From: Bifidobacterium myosotis
GTDB taxonomy: Bacteria > Actinomycetota > Actinomycetes > Actinomycetales > Bifidobacteriaceae
NCBI RefSeq assembly: GCF_002259745.1
Contig: NZ_MWWW01000011.1
Location: 1 to 64,000, forward strand
DNA length: 64,000 bases
Reading direction: 5' to 3'
Within the stretch, counting starts at the first letter, position 1. The number at the start of each line of letters is the position of its first letter. The notes under the pieces are model-generated. The model ran no database searches. It worked only from the letters and a program-made list of their open reading frames with translations, and was not told the DNA's origin. This document shows, one piece after another, positions 36,793 through 45,792 of this stretch. Position numbers and translations under genes: made by a program.

Positions 36793-37069
36793 GCCAATTC
36801 TCCCATTCCTCATGCGGTTCGGCCAAACACTATCGTCAAGTGTGCCATAACCCATGTGCGCACATCGTGAAAGGCGACGCGAATGCGCTGCCGGCCAAAG
36901 CAATCGCGGCAATGGCGGCATCCGGCATCATTCATTGGTACAGTTGGCACCTAGGGACCGGCCGAAGCGGACCGGTCCGCGACCACGGAACGGCAGCGCG
37001 AGACCGTCACGGCGAATATCGCCGCACGAACGAGCGCATCGCCGCCCGCCCATCCAGCAAAGGAGCATT

Positions 37070-38416
37070 ATGACCACCGTCGCCGTCATCGGCTGCACGC
37101 ACGCCGGCACGTTCGCCGCCACCTCGATTCTCGCCGAGCATCCCGATTGGACCGTTCACGTCTTTGAGCGCAACGGCACCCTGTCCTTCCTGTCCTGCGG
37201 CATCGCCCTGTGGGTGGGCGACCACGTCTCCGACCCGAAGAAGATGTTCTACTCCTCCCCCGAGGCACTGGCGCAGGCGGGCGCGACCATGCACATGCGC
37301 ACCGACGTGACCGACGTGGACCTTGCGGCCAAGACCCTCACCTACCGCGCGCTGGACGTGGACGACGCGCCCGAGCAGACGCTCGCATTCGACAAGCTCG
37401 TGGTCACCACCGGCTCGCGTCCGGTGATTCCGCCGATTCCAGGCATCAACAGCCCCCATGTGCTGCTATGCAAGAACTGGGATCACGCCATCGCGATCAA
37501 GGAGAAGGCCAAGACCGCGAAGTCCGCAGTGGTCATCGGATCGGGGTACATCGGCGCCGAAATCGCCGAGCAGTTCAGCCTGACCGGCGTCACCACCACG
37601 CTGGTGGATGGTCTCGACCGACCGTTGGCCAACAACTTCGACAAAGCCATCACCGATCAGGTGGCGGCCGCGTTCGAGGAGCACGGCGTCACGCTGGCGC
37701 TCGGCCAGAAGGTGGTGGAGTTCCGCGACAACCCGGACGACACGGTCACCGTGGTCACCGAGAAAGGCGAGTACACGGCCGAGATGGCGATTCTCGCGGT
37801 CGGGTTCCTGCCGAACACCGACCTGCTCAAGGGCAAGGTGGACATGCTGCCGAACGGCGCAATCATCGTGGACGACTACATGCAGGCCTCCGTGCCGGAC
37901 GTGTACGCCGCCGGCGATTCGGCCACCGTGTTCTACAACCCGACCGGCAAGCACGACTACATCCCGCTGGCGACCAACGCCGTGCGCCAGGGCCTCTTGG
38001 TGGGCCGCAACATCGAGGCCCCGACCGTGAAGTACATGGGTACGCAGGCCACCTCGGCCGTGCAGCTGTACGACCTGTCGCTGGCCGCCTCCGGCCTGAC
38101 GCAGGCGGGTGCGGAACGCCGCGGGCTCACGGTGCGCGAGACCTCGCTCGTCGACGACTACCGTCCGGACTTCATGCTCACCACCACCCCGGTGACCTCG
38201 ATCCTGACCTGGGACCCGGAGACCCGCAAGGTCAAGGGCGGCCAGTTCTGCTCCAAGGCGGACATCTCCGGCGCGGCGAACGTGATCTCGATGGCCATTC
38301 AGGCCGGGTTCACCGTCGATCAGCTGGCCAACGTGGACTTCCTGTTCCAGCCGAACTTCGACAAGCCCGTTTATTACGTGGGCGCGGTCGCCATGAAGGC
38401 CGCCGCCGAGGCCTGA
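37070..38416 (+). CDS. nox: NADH oxidase / CoA-disulfide reductase-type flavoprotein
   Basis: A 448-residue FAD/NAD(P)-dependent oxidoreductase of the group with one redox Cys. The FAD fold starts VAVIGCTHAGTFAATSIL, and the active Cys is in GTLSFLSCGIALWVGD near residue 45. The NADH site is AVVIGSGYIGAEIAEQF (~151), the second FAD motif is PDVYAAGDSA, and a C-terminal dimerisation domain follows. The likely reaction is four-electron reduction of O2 to water by NADH, useful for an anaerobe; CoA-disulfide reduction is the alternative. AAAGGAG lies 5 bases before the ATG. Confidence 0.88.
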   Translation: MTTVAVIGCTHAGTFAATSILAEHPDWTVHVFERNGTLSFLSCGIALWVGDHVSDPKKMFYSSPEALAQAGATMHMRTDVTDVDLAAKTLTYRALDVDDAPEQTLAFDKLVVTTGSRPVIPPIPGINSPHVLLCKNWDHAIAIKEKAKTAKSAVVIGSGYIGAEIAEQFSLTGVTTTLVDGLDRPLANNFDKAITDQVAAAFEEHGVTLALGQKVVEFRDNPDDTVTVVTEKGEYTAEMAILAVGFLPNTDLLKGKVDMLPNGAIIVDDYMQASVPDVYAAGDSATVFYNPTGKHDYIPLATNAVRQGLLVGRNIEAPTVKYMGTQATSAVQLYDLSLAASGLTQAGAERRGLTVRETSLVDDYRPDFMLTTTPVTSILTWDPETRKVKGGQFCSKADISGAANVISMAIQAGFTVDQLANVDFLFQPNFDKPVYYVGAVAMKAAAEA

Positions 38417-38493
38417 GCCGCGGTTCAGACGGGGTTGCGGACCGCAAACGGGGCACAAACTGGGTACAGACGAACCGCAAAACCTTGCAACGC

Positions 38494-38700
38494 AGTCTAT
38501 CTGCGTTGCAAGGGGTACATTCCGAACATCCCGGAGAGCTATCTGCTTTGCAAGGGGTACGCGCAACGCGATATTCCGACTATGAGGCGCGGTATTGCAA
38601 CGCCAATACACCGTCTTTCAAGGAACAGGTACCCCTTGCAAAGCAGATAGCTCTCCGCAGGACCGCAGATGTACCCCTTACAAAGCAGATAGCCGTCCTG
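38494..38700. repeat. large palindromic repeat with TTGCAAGGGGTAC motifs, copy B
   Basis: TTGCAAGGGGTAC occurs at 38506-38518 and 38548-38560, and inverted at 38629-38641 and (one change) 38671-38683, each next to TATCTGC/GCAGATA. Motif spacing (42 bases within each arm) is identical to copy A. The arms pair over much of their length, including GAGAGCTATCTGCTTTGCAA with its complement. It lies between the convergent nox and pyrD-like genes. Confidence 0.85.
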
Positions 38701-38763
38701 AGCGCACCCTCGGATGGCATCAGGACGGCTTGGACGGATGAACGCCCGGGCGCGGGGCTGTCG

Positions 38764-39930
38764 TCAGGCGCGGAGCTGCGCTTTGATCTTGTGCGCCAGC
38801 TCGGCATCCCACATGGCGCCGGTGGCGGACATCACGCTGTCGGCGCCGGCGGCCTTATACGCCGCGTAATCGTCCGGAGATACCACACCGCCGACGCCGT
38901 TGATTTCGAAATCAAGTCCCAAACGCTCGCGGATGGCGGCCAAACGCCTCACCATGTCGAGGCCGGCGCCGCGAATGGCGTTGCCGCACACGCCGGAACG
39001 GTCCCGCCCCGCGCCGGGCAGCGCCTGATTGCCGTCCTTGTCCACCAAGCGCGCGGAAATCGTGTTGATCGTGCTGAAGCCTTGGACCGTGCCGCGGCCG
39101 ACCGTGGAACGCACCATCAGTTCCAGATCGCCGTCGCTCGGAATGAACGCCAGCTTGATCATAAGCGGCGTGTCTCCGATCTCGTTCTTGACGGCCTCGG
39201 TGATGCGGCCGACCAGCAGCGGGTCGTGGCATAGCAGCCGATTGTGTCCCTCGTTCGGGCAGCTGGTGTTCATCACCATGAGCCGCGCCCCGGTCTCCTT
39301 GACCAAGCGGGCCGTGGTGGCATGGTCGGCGATGTACTCCGCCTCACTCATGCCTTCGACGCGCGAGCCTTGGAAGCTTGGCACCAGCACCTGACCGGGG
39401 CCGGCGGCGACGATGGCCGCACGCATATCAGGCTGCCAGACGTCCGGGTCCTGGGAGGGCACACCGAAGCTGTTGGAGATGGAAATCGGCAGCTCGTAGT
39501 TGGTGTCCGCCAACACGCCTTCATCCAGTTCGGCGCTGCCGGGCGTCAGCGAGCCGTCCGCGGACTTCGGATGGACCGCGAGCACGTTCGGGAACGGATT
39601 GCAGCCCCATGCGCGCGAACGGACGGTCTTGTAGGTCGCCAGATCGAAGCCCATACGGAAGGCAGCAGTGGTGAAGCGGCTGTTGAGCAACGGCCCCGCG
39701 GGAATGCCGAACGCCAAATTGACCGGCTGGCCCATGAAGGCGGCGGCCCCGGTTCCGGTATTCGAAGCCCCCTCATTGTCGGCACTGGCACTTTCATTTT
39801 CAGCGGGCGCGGATCCCCGCTCCGGCGCCGACGCCTGCGTCAGCGCCTGTGCGAATGCGCCGAACGGGCCCTTCGCGTAGTTGTCTTCGTACGTACGGCT
39901 CACATCGTAAAAAGGCTCGAAATCGCTCAT
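38764..39930 (-). CDS. pyrD: dihydroorotate dehydrogenase-like FMN oxidoreductase
   Basis: A 388-residue protein of the dihydroorotate dehydrogenase barrel family, which oxidises dihydroorotate to orotate in pyrimidine synthesis. Family features include LAFGIPAGPLLNS, the catalytic Cys region MNTSCPNEGHN, and the FMN-binding end GVGGVVSPDDYAAYKAAGAD. A Ser/Ala/Glu-rich insertion occupies about residues 32-62. The LNS-to-SCPNEGHN details differ from common PyrD, so a paralogue with another substrate is possible. Confidence 0.75.
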   Translation of the reverse strand: MSDFEPFYDVSRTYEDNYAKGPFGAFAQALTQASAPERGSAPAENESASADNEGASNTGTGAAAFMGQPVNLAFGIPAGPLLNSRFTTAAFRMGFDLATYKTVRSRAWGCNPFPNVLAVHPKSADGSLTPGSAELDEGVLADTNYELPISISNSFGVPSQDPDVWQPDMRAAIVAAGPGQVLVPSFQGSRVEGMSEAEYIADHATTARLVKETGARLMVMNTSCPNEGHNRLLCHDPLLVGRITEAVKNEIGDTPLMIKLAFIPSDGDLELMVRSTVGRGTVQGFSTINTISARLVDKDGNQALPGAGRDRSGVCGNAIRGAGLDMVRRLAAIRERLGLDFEINGVGGVVSPDDYAAYKAAGADSVMSATGAMWDAELAHKIKAQLRA

Positions 39931-40352
39931 AAATCAACGATAAGCCATGCCCGGAACCGCACGCGCCCGAAACGGCCGCGAGGATGATGACGTCCTTCGG
40001 CGCAGCGTGGCACGATGCATCAGGGCATGGCACGGCACGCCCGACGCGTAAAAAACGGAAATGGCCTCTCCCTCTGCCCCGACAAGGGCAGAGATTCCTA
40101 TCTTCGAGGCGCACTTTGACCGTATCGACGGGCGCCGACCCGGCGGGGACGTCGCCGCGCCATCGTTTCGCATGCGATTTCACTGTGGGTAAAACCCCGG
40201 AATGTTCCGGCCGGAATGGAATTGGGTGAAGTGAAGGTCAAAGGTTGAGAGCCCGGGAGGGTTCCGGAACCGGCCACGATAGCCGCCCGCCGACCGCAAG
40301 GTCCACGGGCGGCAAGCCAAGCCGGTTCTCTCCTATTCAAGGAGTACCGATT
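39931..40352. promoter_or_regulatory. pyrD-like / hsp20 divergent region
   Basis: No gene is visible. CTCTGCCC (40072-40079) and GGGCAGAG (40086-40093) form a small hairpin. I looked for CIRCE and HAIR-type heat-shock operators upstream of hsp20 and did not find a convincing one. CCGGAATGTTCCGGCCGG near 40196-40213 is a short imperfect palindrome. Confidence 0.35.
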
Positions 40353-40871
40353 ATGGCAATGTTTCCGGCTTTGATGAATGACACGATGTTCTCGGATTTG
40401 TTCGATGACCCGTTCTTCGAGGGTTGGCGCAACATGGACAACCAGGTGGCTGCGGCCATGCCGGCGAACATGATGAACACCGATGTGCGCGAGACCGCCA
40501 AGGGCTACGACGTTGACATCGACATGCCCGGCTTCAAGAAGGACGACATCAAGCTTGAGCTCAACAACGGCTATCTGACCGTGTCCGCCTCGCGCAGCAG
40601 CGAGCATGAGGACAAGGCCCCGGAGGCTGCGAACGCTTCGGCTTCCGAGAACTCCAATGAGCAGTGCGCTTGCGGCACGAACGAATCCGGCCGCTGGCTG
40701 CGTCGCGAACGCTACATGGGCTCGTGCTCTCGTAGCTTCTACGTGGGCGAGGACGTGAAGGAGTCCGACATCCATGCCAGCTACAACAACGGCACGCTGT
40801 GCATTCAGGTTCCGAAGATGCAGGCTCAGCCGCAGGTCGAGGCCAAGCACCAGATCGCCATTGAAGGCTGA
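40353..40871 (+). CDS. hsp20: Hsp20/alpha-crystallin family small heat-shock protein
   Basis: A 172-residue small heat-shock protein, an ATP-independent holdase for unfolding proteins. The alpha-crystallin domain starts around MNTDVRETAKGYDVDIDMPG and contains GFKKDDIKLELNNGYLTVSA, and the family-ending ASYNNGTLCIQVPK. A ~35-residue insertion (EHEDKAPEAANASASENSNE, then a CACGTNESG segment) lies between strands. AAGGAG precedes the ATG at 40353. The transcript probably extends to the terminator at 41156. Confidence 0.95.
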   Translation: MAMFPALMNDTMFSDLFDDPFFEGWRNMDNQVAAAMPANMMNTDVRETAKGYDVDIDMPGFKKDDIKLELNNGYLTVSASRSSEHEDKAPEAANASASENSNEQCACGTNESGRWLRRERYMGSCSRSFYVGEDVKESDIHASYNNGTLCIQVPKMQAQPQVEAKHQIAIEG

Positions 40872-41063
40872 TTCGACGAATTTCGATAATCGCTGAACGA
40901 TGTCCCGAGAGGCTCTGTCCGTGGGCTTGACTCAAGAATGATGGCCCGGCGGTTTCGTCCGTCGGGCCGGGCCTCCTCAGCGAGGAGGCAGATGGTCGGC
41001 CATGTCGGGGAGATGCTTGGGATTGTTCAGCTTTGATAATCAGGGTTATCGGGAGGACGCCGA
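40872..41063 (+). other. hsp20 3' untranslated stretch with hairpins
   Basis: There is no gene here. GCCTCCTC-agc-GAGGAGGC (about 40971-40988) and a neighbouring CCCGGCGG...CCGTCGGG stem (near 40947-40968) can form hairpins, but no T run follows. The stretch leads into a very short ORF at 41064. Confidence 0.4.
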
Positions 41064-41120
41064 ATGAAGGCAATGGCTATGTTTTCACGTCGTCCGTTCT
41101 ACGTTTTCTACGCCGACTAA
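41064..41120 (+). CDS. very short ORF, 18 residues (MKAMAMFSRRPFYVFYAD)
   Basis: An 18-codon frame with a strong GGGAGGA site ending 6-7 bases before its ATG, then a strong terminator 35 bases past its stop. The peptide has an Arg-Arg-Pro core and is rich in aromatic residues. I do not recognise it. It could be a real small protein, a leader peptide, or chance. It could be read from hsp20 or from a promoter in 40872-41050. Confidence 0.45.
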   Translation: MKAMAMFSRRPFYVFYAD

Positions 41121-41155
41121 GTTGACGGGCGGCGGGAAACAAAGCCAAGACCATA

Positions 41156-41200
41156 CGAATGCCGGGTGAGGTTCACACCTCGCCCGGCATTCGTCGTTTT
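41156..41200 (+). terminator. strong rho-independent terminator
   Basis: A 17-bp stem (41156-41172 with 41177-41193, CGAATGCCGGG paired with CCCGGCATTCG, one G-T pair) and a 4-base loop, followed by TCGTTTTT. It ends transcription from hsp20 and/or the short ORF at 41064. Confidence 0.92.
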
Positions 41201-41334
41201 TCGGCGCGGTTTCGCCGTCGCCGGAACGTCGTGATTAATCAAAGTGATGCTCGGATGCCCTGCACCATGACACCATGACAAGTACACATCAGAACGTATC
41301 TGTCAGAACATATCTGGCCAATACGCGGCCGACA

Positions 41335-43356
41335 CTACCCCATCAGCGCCACGAACAGCGACAGCGCGGTGAGGATGACGTTCGCCACCACGAAAACGAT
41401 GAACGTGGGCGAGGCCCAGCTGGCATACGTGCCGGGAGTGGACCGGTGCGTGCGGCGATACCGCACCAGGCCTTTGCCGTACACCGCGAACACGATGGCC
41501 GCGCCGAGCACGCCGACCAGCATAAGGATGATCGAATACACCGTGTATCCCGTGTCACTGAGCCGCCCGGCAAGCAGGGTATCGACCACGCCGGAAAGCA
41601 CGGCGTTGTTGAAGATATGCAGCGCAATGGACCACACCAACGAGTACTCCATCGCCACGAACCCGAGCAACAGGCCGAACAGGAACGCGAACGTGCCCTG
41701 CACCACATCGTCGTGGAACAATCCGAACACCAGCGCCGACGTGACGATGGCGAAGTTCCGGCCGAGAGGCTTGAGCTCCTTCATCAGCACGCCACGGAAC
41801 ATGACCTCCTCGCAGACCGGCCCGACAAGACCGATGTAGAGCCACATGCTCACCGTGGTGGCCGATTCGTTGATGCTGTCCGAGGTGGGCGAGATCAGAT
41901 CGAAGTGGACGAATGACAGCAGCATCTGCCCCAGCGTCACCGCGCCCTGCACGCCAAGTCCGAGCACGATGAAGAGCAGGAACCATTGCGGCCGCATCCG
42001 CCCGCCGCCGTATTGGCTGACCCGGCCGCGCTGATTGGGTTCGCCGTAGGTGTCCAGATGCGGGCCGCCGAGCCAGAATTCGCGGGTGAGAATGTCACGC
42101 CGGCGCATGAGCAGAAGGAATACGAACGCCGTGAACACCGAGACCAGACTGATGATGCCGTCCCACTTGGAAGGGATGTCGCCGTTGTACGTGCCGCCCG
42201 TCGCACCGGCTTCGAAGCCCAGCACAATACTGATCACAATCGAAGACAGGAAGACGCCGACGTACATCATGCCCTCATAGGCGAGGGTGAGTCCCATCGC
42301 ACGGGTGACGATGCGTCGTCGCCACGTACGCCATGCCTTGCGCGGGTCGAAGGGGATGGTGGGCGTGGCCAGCACGGGCTGCATGATAGGAGTTGGCGGC
42401 GCGATGGGGGCGACTGGCATAGGCGATGCAGCCGGTGCGGGCATGACCGGCGCAGGCGGCATGACCGGCGCAGGCGGCACAGCCGACGCGGAAGGCATAG
42501 CAGGAGCAGGCGGTATGACCGGGCCGGCTGGGACTGGACCGATTGACATTGGCGCAGCCGCTCCAACCGGAGGCACGACCGGCGTAACCGGAACTCCCGG
42601 CTGAACGGCATACGGCTGCTGAACGGCATACGGCGACGGCGCTGGCGAGGGCTGAGGCGCCGGATAGGTGGAATACTGCGGCTGCGCGGGTTCGACGTAC
42701 CGCGGACCCGCTGCCGGATACTGGCCCGGATAGCCTGGGCCGTAAACGGGATAGTGCTGATATTGCGGCGGCTGCGGCAGGCTGTACTGCGGATATGCCG
42801 GATACTGCGGCGACACCGGTGGTTGCGCCGGATACGACTGGAGTTGCGCCGACGGAGCAGGCTGCATCGGCTGAGGTATCTGTGCCGACTGTGACGGTTG
42901 GGACGACGGTTGTGAAAACCCCGTTGACCATACTGCCCGGTCCGATTGCGCCAGTTGCTGCGGATTCGCCGGATACACCGGATACACCGGATATGCCTGC
43001 GGAGTTTGCGCATACTGCCGCGCTGGCGCATATGCTGGCGGCTGCGTCTGATCCTGCGACGGCACATAGGCCGCCGGCGACTGATTCGGCTGTGCTGGCT
43101 GTGCCGGATATGCCGGAACCGAATAATCCGCGCGCGGATGCGGCTGCGTCGTCTGCTGCCACGGCTGCTGGGAAACAGGCTGACCGGAGGCCGCAGGCAT
43201 GGAAACCGTCTGCCGCACCGGTTGTTGCGGATGCAGTTGCTGCGGCGTCAACTGCTCGGTCGGCGGCACCGAAGACGACGTCATCCCCGACGGCTTTGGC
43301 TGCGAATGTGGCTGCGGCTCCGGCTGTTCGTGCGGCTGCTGCTCGTTCATGCTCAT
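41335..43356 (-). CDS. CPBP (CAAX-type) intramembrane metalloprotease with long Pro/Gln/Tyr-rich N-terminus
   Basis: A 673-residue protein. Residues 1 to ~335 are low-complexity, with many Pro, Gln, Tyr and Ala (for example YPAQPPVSPQYPAYPQYSLP), and lack a signal peptide. The C-terminal half is a membrane domain of about eight spans with the CPBP motifs: CEEVMFRG, FGLFHDD and HIFNN, giving the Glu-Glu, Arg and two His metal-site residues. Members cleave prenylated proteins or handle bacteriocin immunity; the target here is unknown. The start is MSMNEQQPHE at 43356. Confidence 0.88.
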   Translation of the reverse strand: MSMNEQQPHEQPEPQPHSQPKPSGMTSSSVPPTEQLTPQQLHPQQPVRQTVSMPAASGQPVSQQPWQQTTQPHPRADYSVPAYPAQPAQPNQSPAAYVPSQDQTQPPAYAPARQYAQTPQAYPVYPVYPANPQQLAQSDRAVWSTGFSQPSSQPSQSAQIPQPMQPAPSAQLQSYPAQPPVSPQYPAYPQYSLPQPPQYQHYPVYGPGYPGQYPAAGPRYVEPAQPQYSTYPAPQPSPAPSPYAVQQPYAVQPGVPVTPVVPPVGAAAPMSIGPVPAGPVIPPAPAMPSASAVPPAPVMPPAPVMPAPAASPMPVAPIAPPTPIMQPVLATPTIPFDPRKAWRTWRRRIVTRAMGLTLAYEGMMYVGVFLSSIVISIVLGFEAGATGGTYNGDIPSKWDGIISLVSVFTAFVFLLLMRRRDILTREFWLGGPHLDTYGEPNQRGRVSQYGGGRMRPQWFLLFIVLGLGVQGAVTLGQMLLSFVHFDLISPTSDSINESATTVSMWLYIGLVGPVCEEVMFRGVLMKELKPLGRNFAIVTSALVFGLFHDDVVQGTFAFLFGLLLGFVAMEYSLVWSIALHIFNNAVLSGVVDTLLAGRLSDTGYTVYSIILMLVGVLGAAIVFAVYGKGLVRYRRTHRSTPGTYASWASPTFIVFVVANVILTALSLFVALMG

Positions 43357-43452
43357 ACGACTCAACCTATTCGCCCTTGCTGAACGAATTGTGACGATGT
43401 CCACAATTGTTGACGAAAGCCGCCCATGAAGCCCTCGCATTAGGATGAAAGC

Positions 43453-44304
43453 ATGAATGTGGAGCGGAAACGCGAAACCATGCCGGTGTTGGTGGCGGCG
43501 GTGGACAACGATCGCATGGCATTGCTGGCGCTGAAGGGCATACTGCCCCAGCTGCTGCCGTCCTCGCAATGGCTGTGGGGTACCGGCGATGCGGACGAGG
43601 CGGTGGCCAAAGCGCTCAGTCCCGAGACGCGCCCGAGACTGCTGTTGGTGGACATGTCGCTCGGCGAGGCCACCGGCGTGAGCGTCTGCCGCAAAATCCG
43701 CACCCGCACCGACCGGGTGCTGCTGCTCGGCATCACCGCCTTCTCGGTGGAGACGTACGCTGAACGCATCGCCGCCGCCGGCGCGCAGGGCATTGTCTCC
43801 AAAGCCGACATCCCGCAACTGGCGCAGGCCCTCCGCACGGTGGCCGCGGGAGGCACGTTCATGCCAAGGCCAATGGCATCCACGCGCTCGATTGCATCAC
43901 CAGTCGCTTCCAGGGCGTCCGCATCATCCGCTCCGCTCGCCTCGTCCTTATCGTCTGCATCGTCTGCCTCGTTCGCATCCCCCGCAGGCAATCCCACGTT
44001 CCGCGCCGCCGCCGAAGCCCATCGGCTACTCGCCGACGGCGGCACAATCACGCCGGGACGAGCGACCGGCGCGACCGATACGGCCAATCCCGATTCCGCC
44101 GTTCCGGCCACTGACCGCACCACCAAACTCGGAGCCAAGGAGGCGGAGACACTGTATCTGCTCTCGCGCGGCATGACCTACGACCAAATCGCCACCCAGT
44201 GGGGCGTAGCCTCCTCCACCGTCCGCACCCACGCCCACCGCGCCGTGGACAAGCTCGGCGCCCACTCCCTCGCCCACGCCATAGCCATCTGGCTCAGCCG
44301 CTGA
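43453..44304 (+). CDS. LuxR/NarL-type response regulator
   Basis: A 283-residue two-component response regulator. The receiver domain occupies residues 10-130, with the acidic pair in VDNDRMALLALK and phospho-acceptor D67 in LLLVDMSL; the conserved Lys lies in IVSKADIPQL. A long Ala/Ser/Pro-rich linker (~140-215) precedes a C-terminal LuxR helix-turn-helix (LSRGMTYDQIATQWGVASST then VRTHAHRAVDKLG). It faces the histidine kinase gene tail to tail (33 bases apart) and is presumably its partner. Confidence 0.93.
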   Translation: MNVERKRETMPVLVAAVDNDRMALLALKGILPQLLPSSQWLWGTGDADEAVAKALSPETRPRLLLVDMSLGEATGVSVCRKIRTRTDRVLLLGITAFSVETYAERIAAAGAQGIVSKADIPQLAQALRTVAAGGTFMPRPMASTRSIASPVASRASASSAPLASSLSSASSASFASPAGNPTFRAAAEAHRLLADGGTITPGRATGATDTANPDSAVPATDRTTKLGAKEAETLYLLSRGMTYDQIATQWGVASSTVRTHAHRAVDKLGAHSLAHAIAIWLSR

Positions 44305-44337
44305 AAGGTCTCAGGAGGATGGTCTCATAGCGAATCC

Positions 44338-45792
44338 TCACACCGGGATGTCGGCACTAAGCATCCATGTACCGTCCTGACGACTGGTGTTGAGGGTGCC
44401 GCCAAGCGATTCGATGACGTCACGGTGCAACGCCAGTCCGCTGCCGTGCTTACGCCCATGGACCAGCGTGTGCCGTTCGTCGGCGAGCGCGTTGACCTCG
44501 CTGATGCGGATACGATCATGTCCGATATCGACGAACAGGTTGTACGCCGGCTCGCCCTCACCCTCACCCTCATCCGGGGCCAGCGTGCCGTCCATCGCGT
44601 CCACCGATGCCATCTCACCCATCGCGCAGTGCCGCACGATGTTCGCGTACACTTCCTCAAGCAGTCCCATCACGGCACGCTGAGACGGTTTCGATACCAC
44701 CGCATCCGGCACGCTATTGAACCGGCTTACACCTGCAAGTCCCAACATGCGCATCGTGCGGTCCTGATCCTCCACGTATTTCTCGACCTGGATATCAAAG
44801 GACACGTCGCCAACCGAATCGCCCCGAGCGTCGGCATCAGTGTCAGCACCAACGTGGCCAACCGAACCGCCGACACCGGTGGCCCCTTCCCCTTCCAGCT
44901 CGGCCAGATCGCGTCTGCCGTTGAGTACGTCAATCACCTCGTGTACGCGGTCCAGCGCGTGATGCGACCTCGCGTAAATCGCGTCAAGCATCTGGCTGTC
45001 GTCCTCCGCGGCCTTTGCGCGCCATGCGAGCATCGCGATGGTGGACATGTCGTTGGCCACCGAATCATGAATCATATGGGCCAGCTGCTGCTCGCGGGTC
45101 ACGCGCCCCAGCAGCTGCTCGGCGCGAGCGGCCCGCTCCCCTGCGGCTGCGGTGCGCCGGAACGCGGCACTGCACATCGTGAGGAACCCCAGCACCATCA
45201 AATCCAGAACCAGCGTGGATACGAACACGATGGTCGCGTATTGCGGCAACGCGGCGGCGTCAGCCCCCAACATCACACCCGACTCGGCCGCTGCATCACG
45301 CTGGATGCCGTTCAGTCCGTCAATCACACCCTGAATCAGGGTGCCGCCCAACGATCCGGCCCCGAACCAGACGAACCCTGCTGCATCCAATGCCGAAAAG
45401 CCCACCGGCAGCACAATCGCGGCCCATCGCGGCATCACGTAGCCGACGGTCAGGAACAGCCCAAAAACCGCGAAAACGCCGGTATTCCAAGCCCCCTGCC
45501 CCGGCAGTCCGGTCGTGACGAGACTGAGCAGCAACCCTGCAACGCACAGCACCCGCGGTGCGAACGGCAACGCGGCCACCAGCACCAGCCAAGCAAAGGC
45601 GATCAGCATCTGCGCCGGACTGTTCGGCGGCCAGATAATCATCGACGCCACTTCCAACGTCTCGACGATTACGCTCGTCTTCGCCAGAAAATGAGGCGCA
45701 TGCCACCAATCCAGCACCCGACGGACGGGCTGCGGCAAGCCCGGAGACGGCATTTTCGTGGGTCCCATCATCGTCGGACTCTCCTTGCTCAT
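44338..45792 (-). CDS. sensor histidine kinase, HisKA_3 type
   Basis: A 484-residue sensor kinase of the NarX/DesK type. About five or six membrane spans lie in residues 35-210. The dimerisation helix with phospho-acceptor H242 is QQLAHMIHDSVANDMSTIAM, and a C-terminal ATPase region ends with HGSGLALHRDVIESLGGTL. The N box is weakly conserved. An acidic insertion separates the two. The start codon overlaps the DUF805 stop in ATGA, so translation is coupled. The signal is unknown. Confidence 0.9.
   Translation of the reverse strand: MSKESPTMMGPTKMPSPGLPQPVRRVLDWWHAPHFLAKTSVIVETLEVASMIIWPPNSPAQMLIAFAWLVLVAALPFAPRVLCVAGLLLSLVTTGLPGQGAWNTGVFAVFGLFLTVGYVMPRWAAIVLPVGFSALDAAGFVWFGAGSLGGTLIQGVIDGLNGIQRDAAAESGVMLGADAAALPQYATIVFVSTLVLDLMVLGFLTMCSAAFRRTAAAGERAARAEQLLGRVTREQQLAHMIHDSVANDMSTIAMLAWRAKAAEDDSQMLDAIYARSHHALDRVHEVIDVLNGRRDLAELEGEGATGVGGSVGHVGADTDADARGDSVGDVSFDIQVEKYVEDQDRTMRMLGLAGVSRFNSVPDAVVSKPSQRAVMGLLEEVYANIVRHCAMGEMASVDAMDGTLAPDEGEGEGEPAYNLFVDIGHDRIRISEVNALADERHTLVHGRKHGSGLALHRDVIESLGGTLNTSRQDGTWMLSADIPV

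Noticed and set aside
39931-40352. CIRCE or HAIR heat-shock operators upstream of hsp20
   Set aside because: No sequence close to the consensus of either was found.
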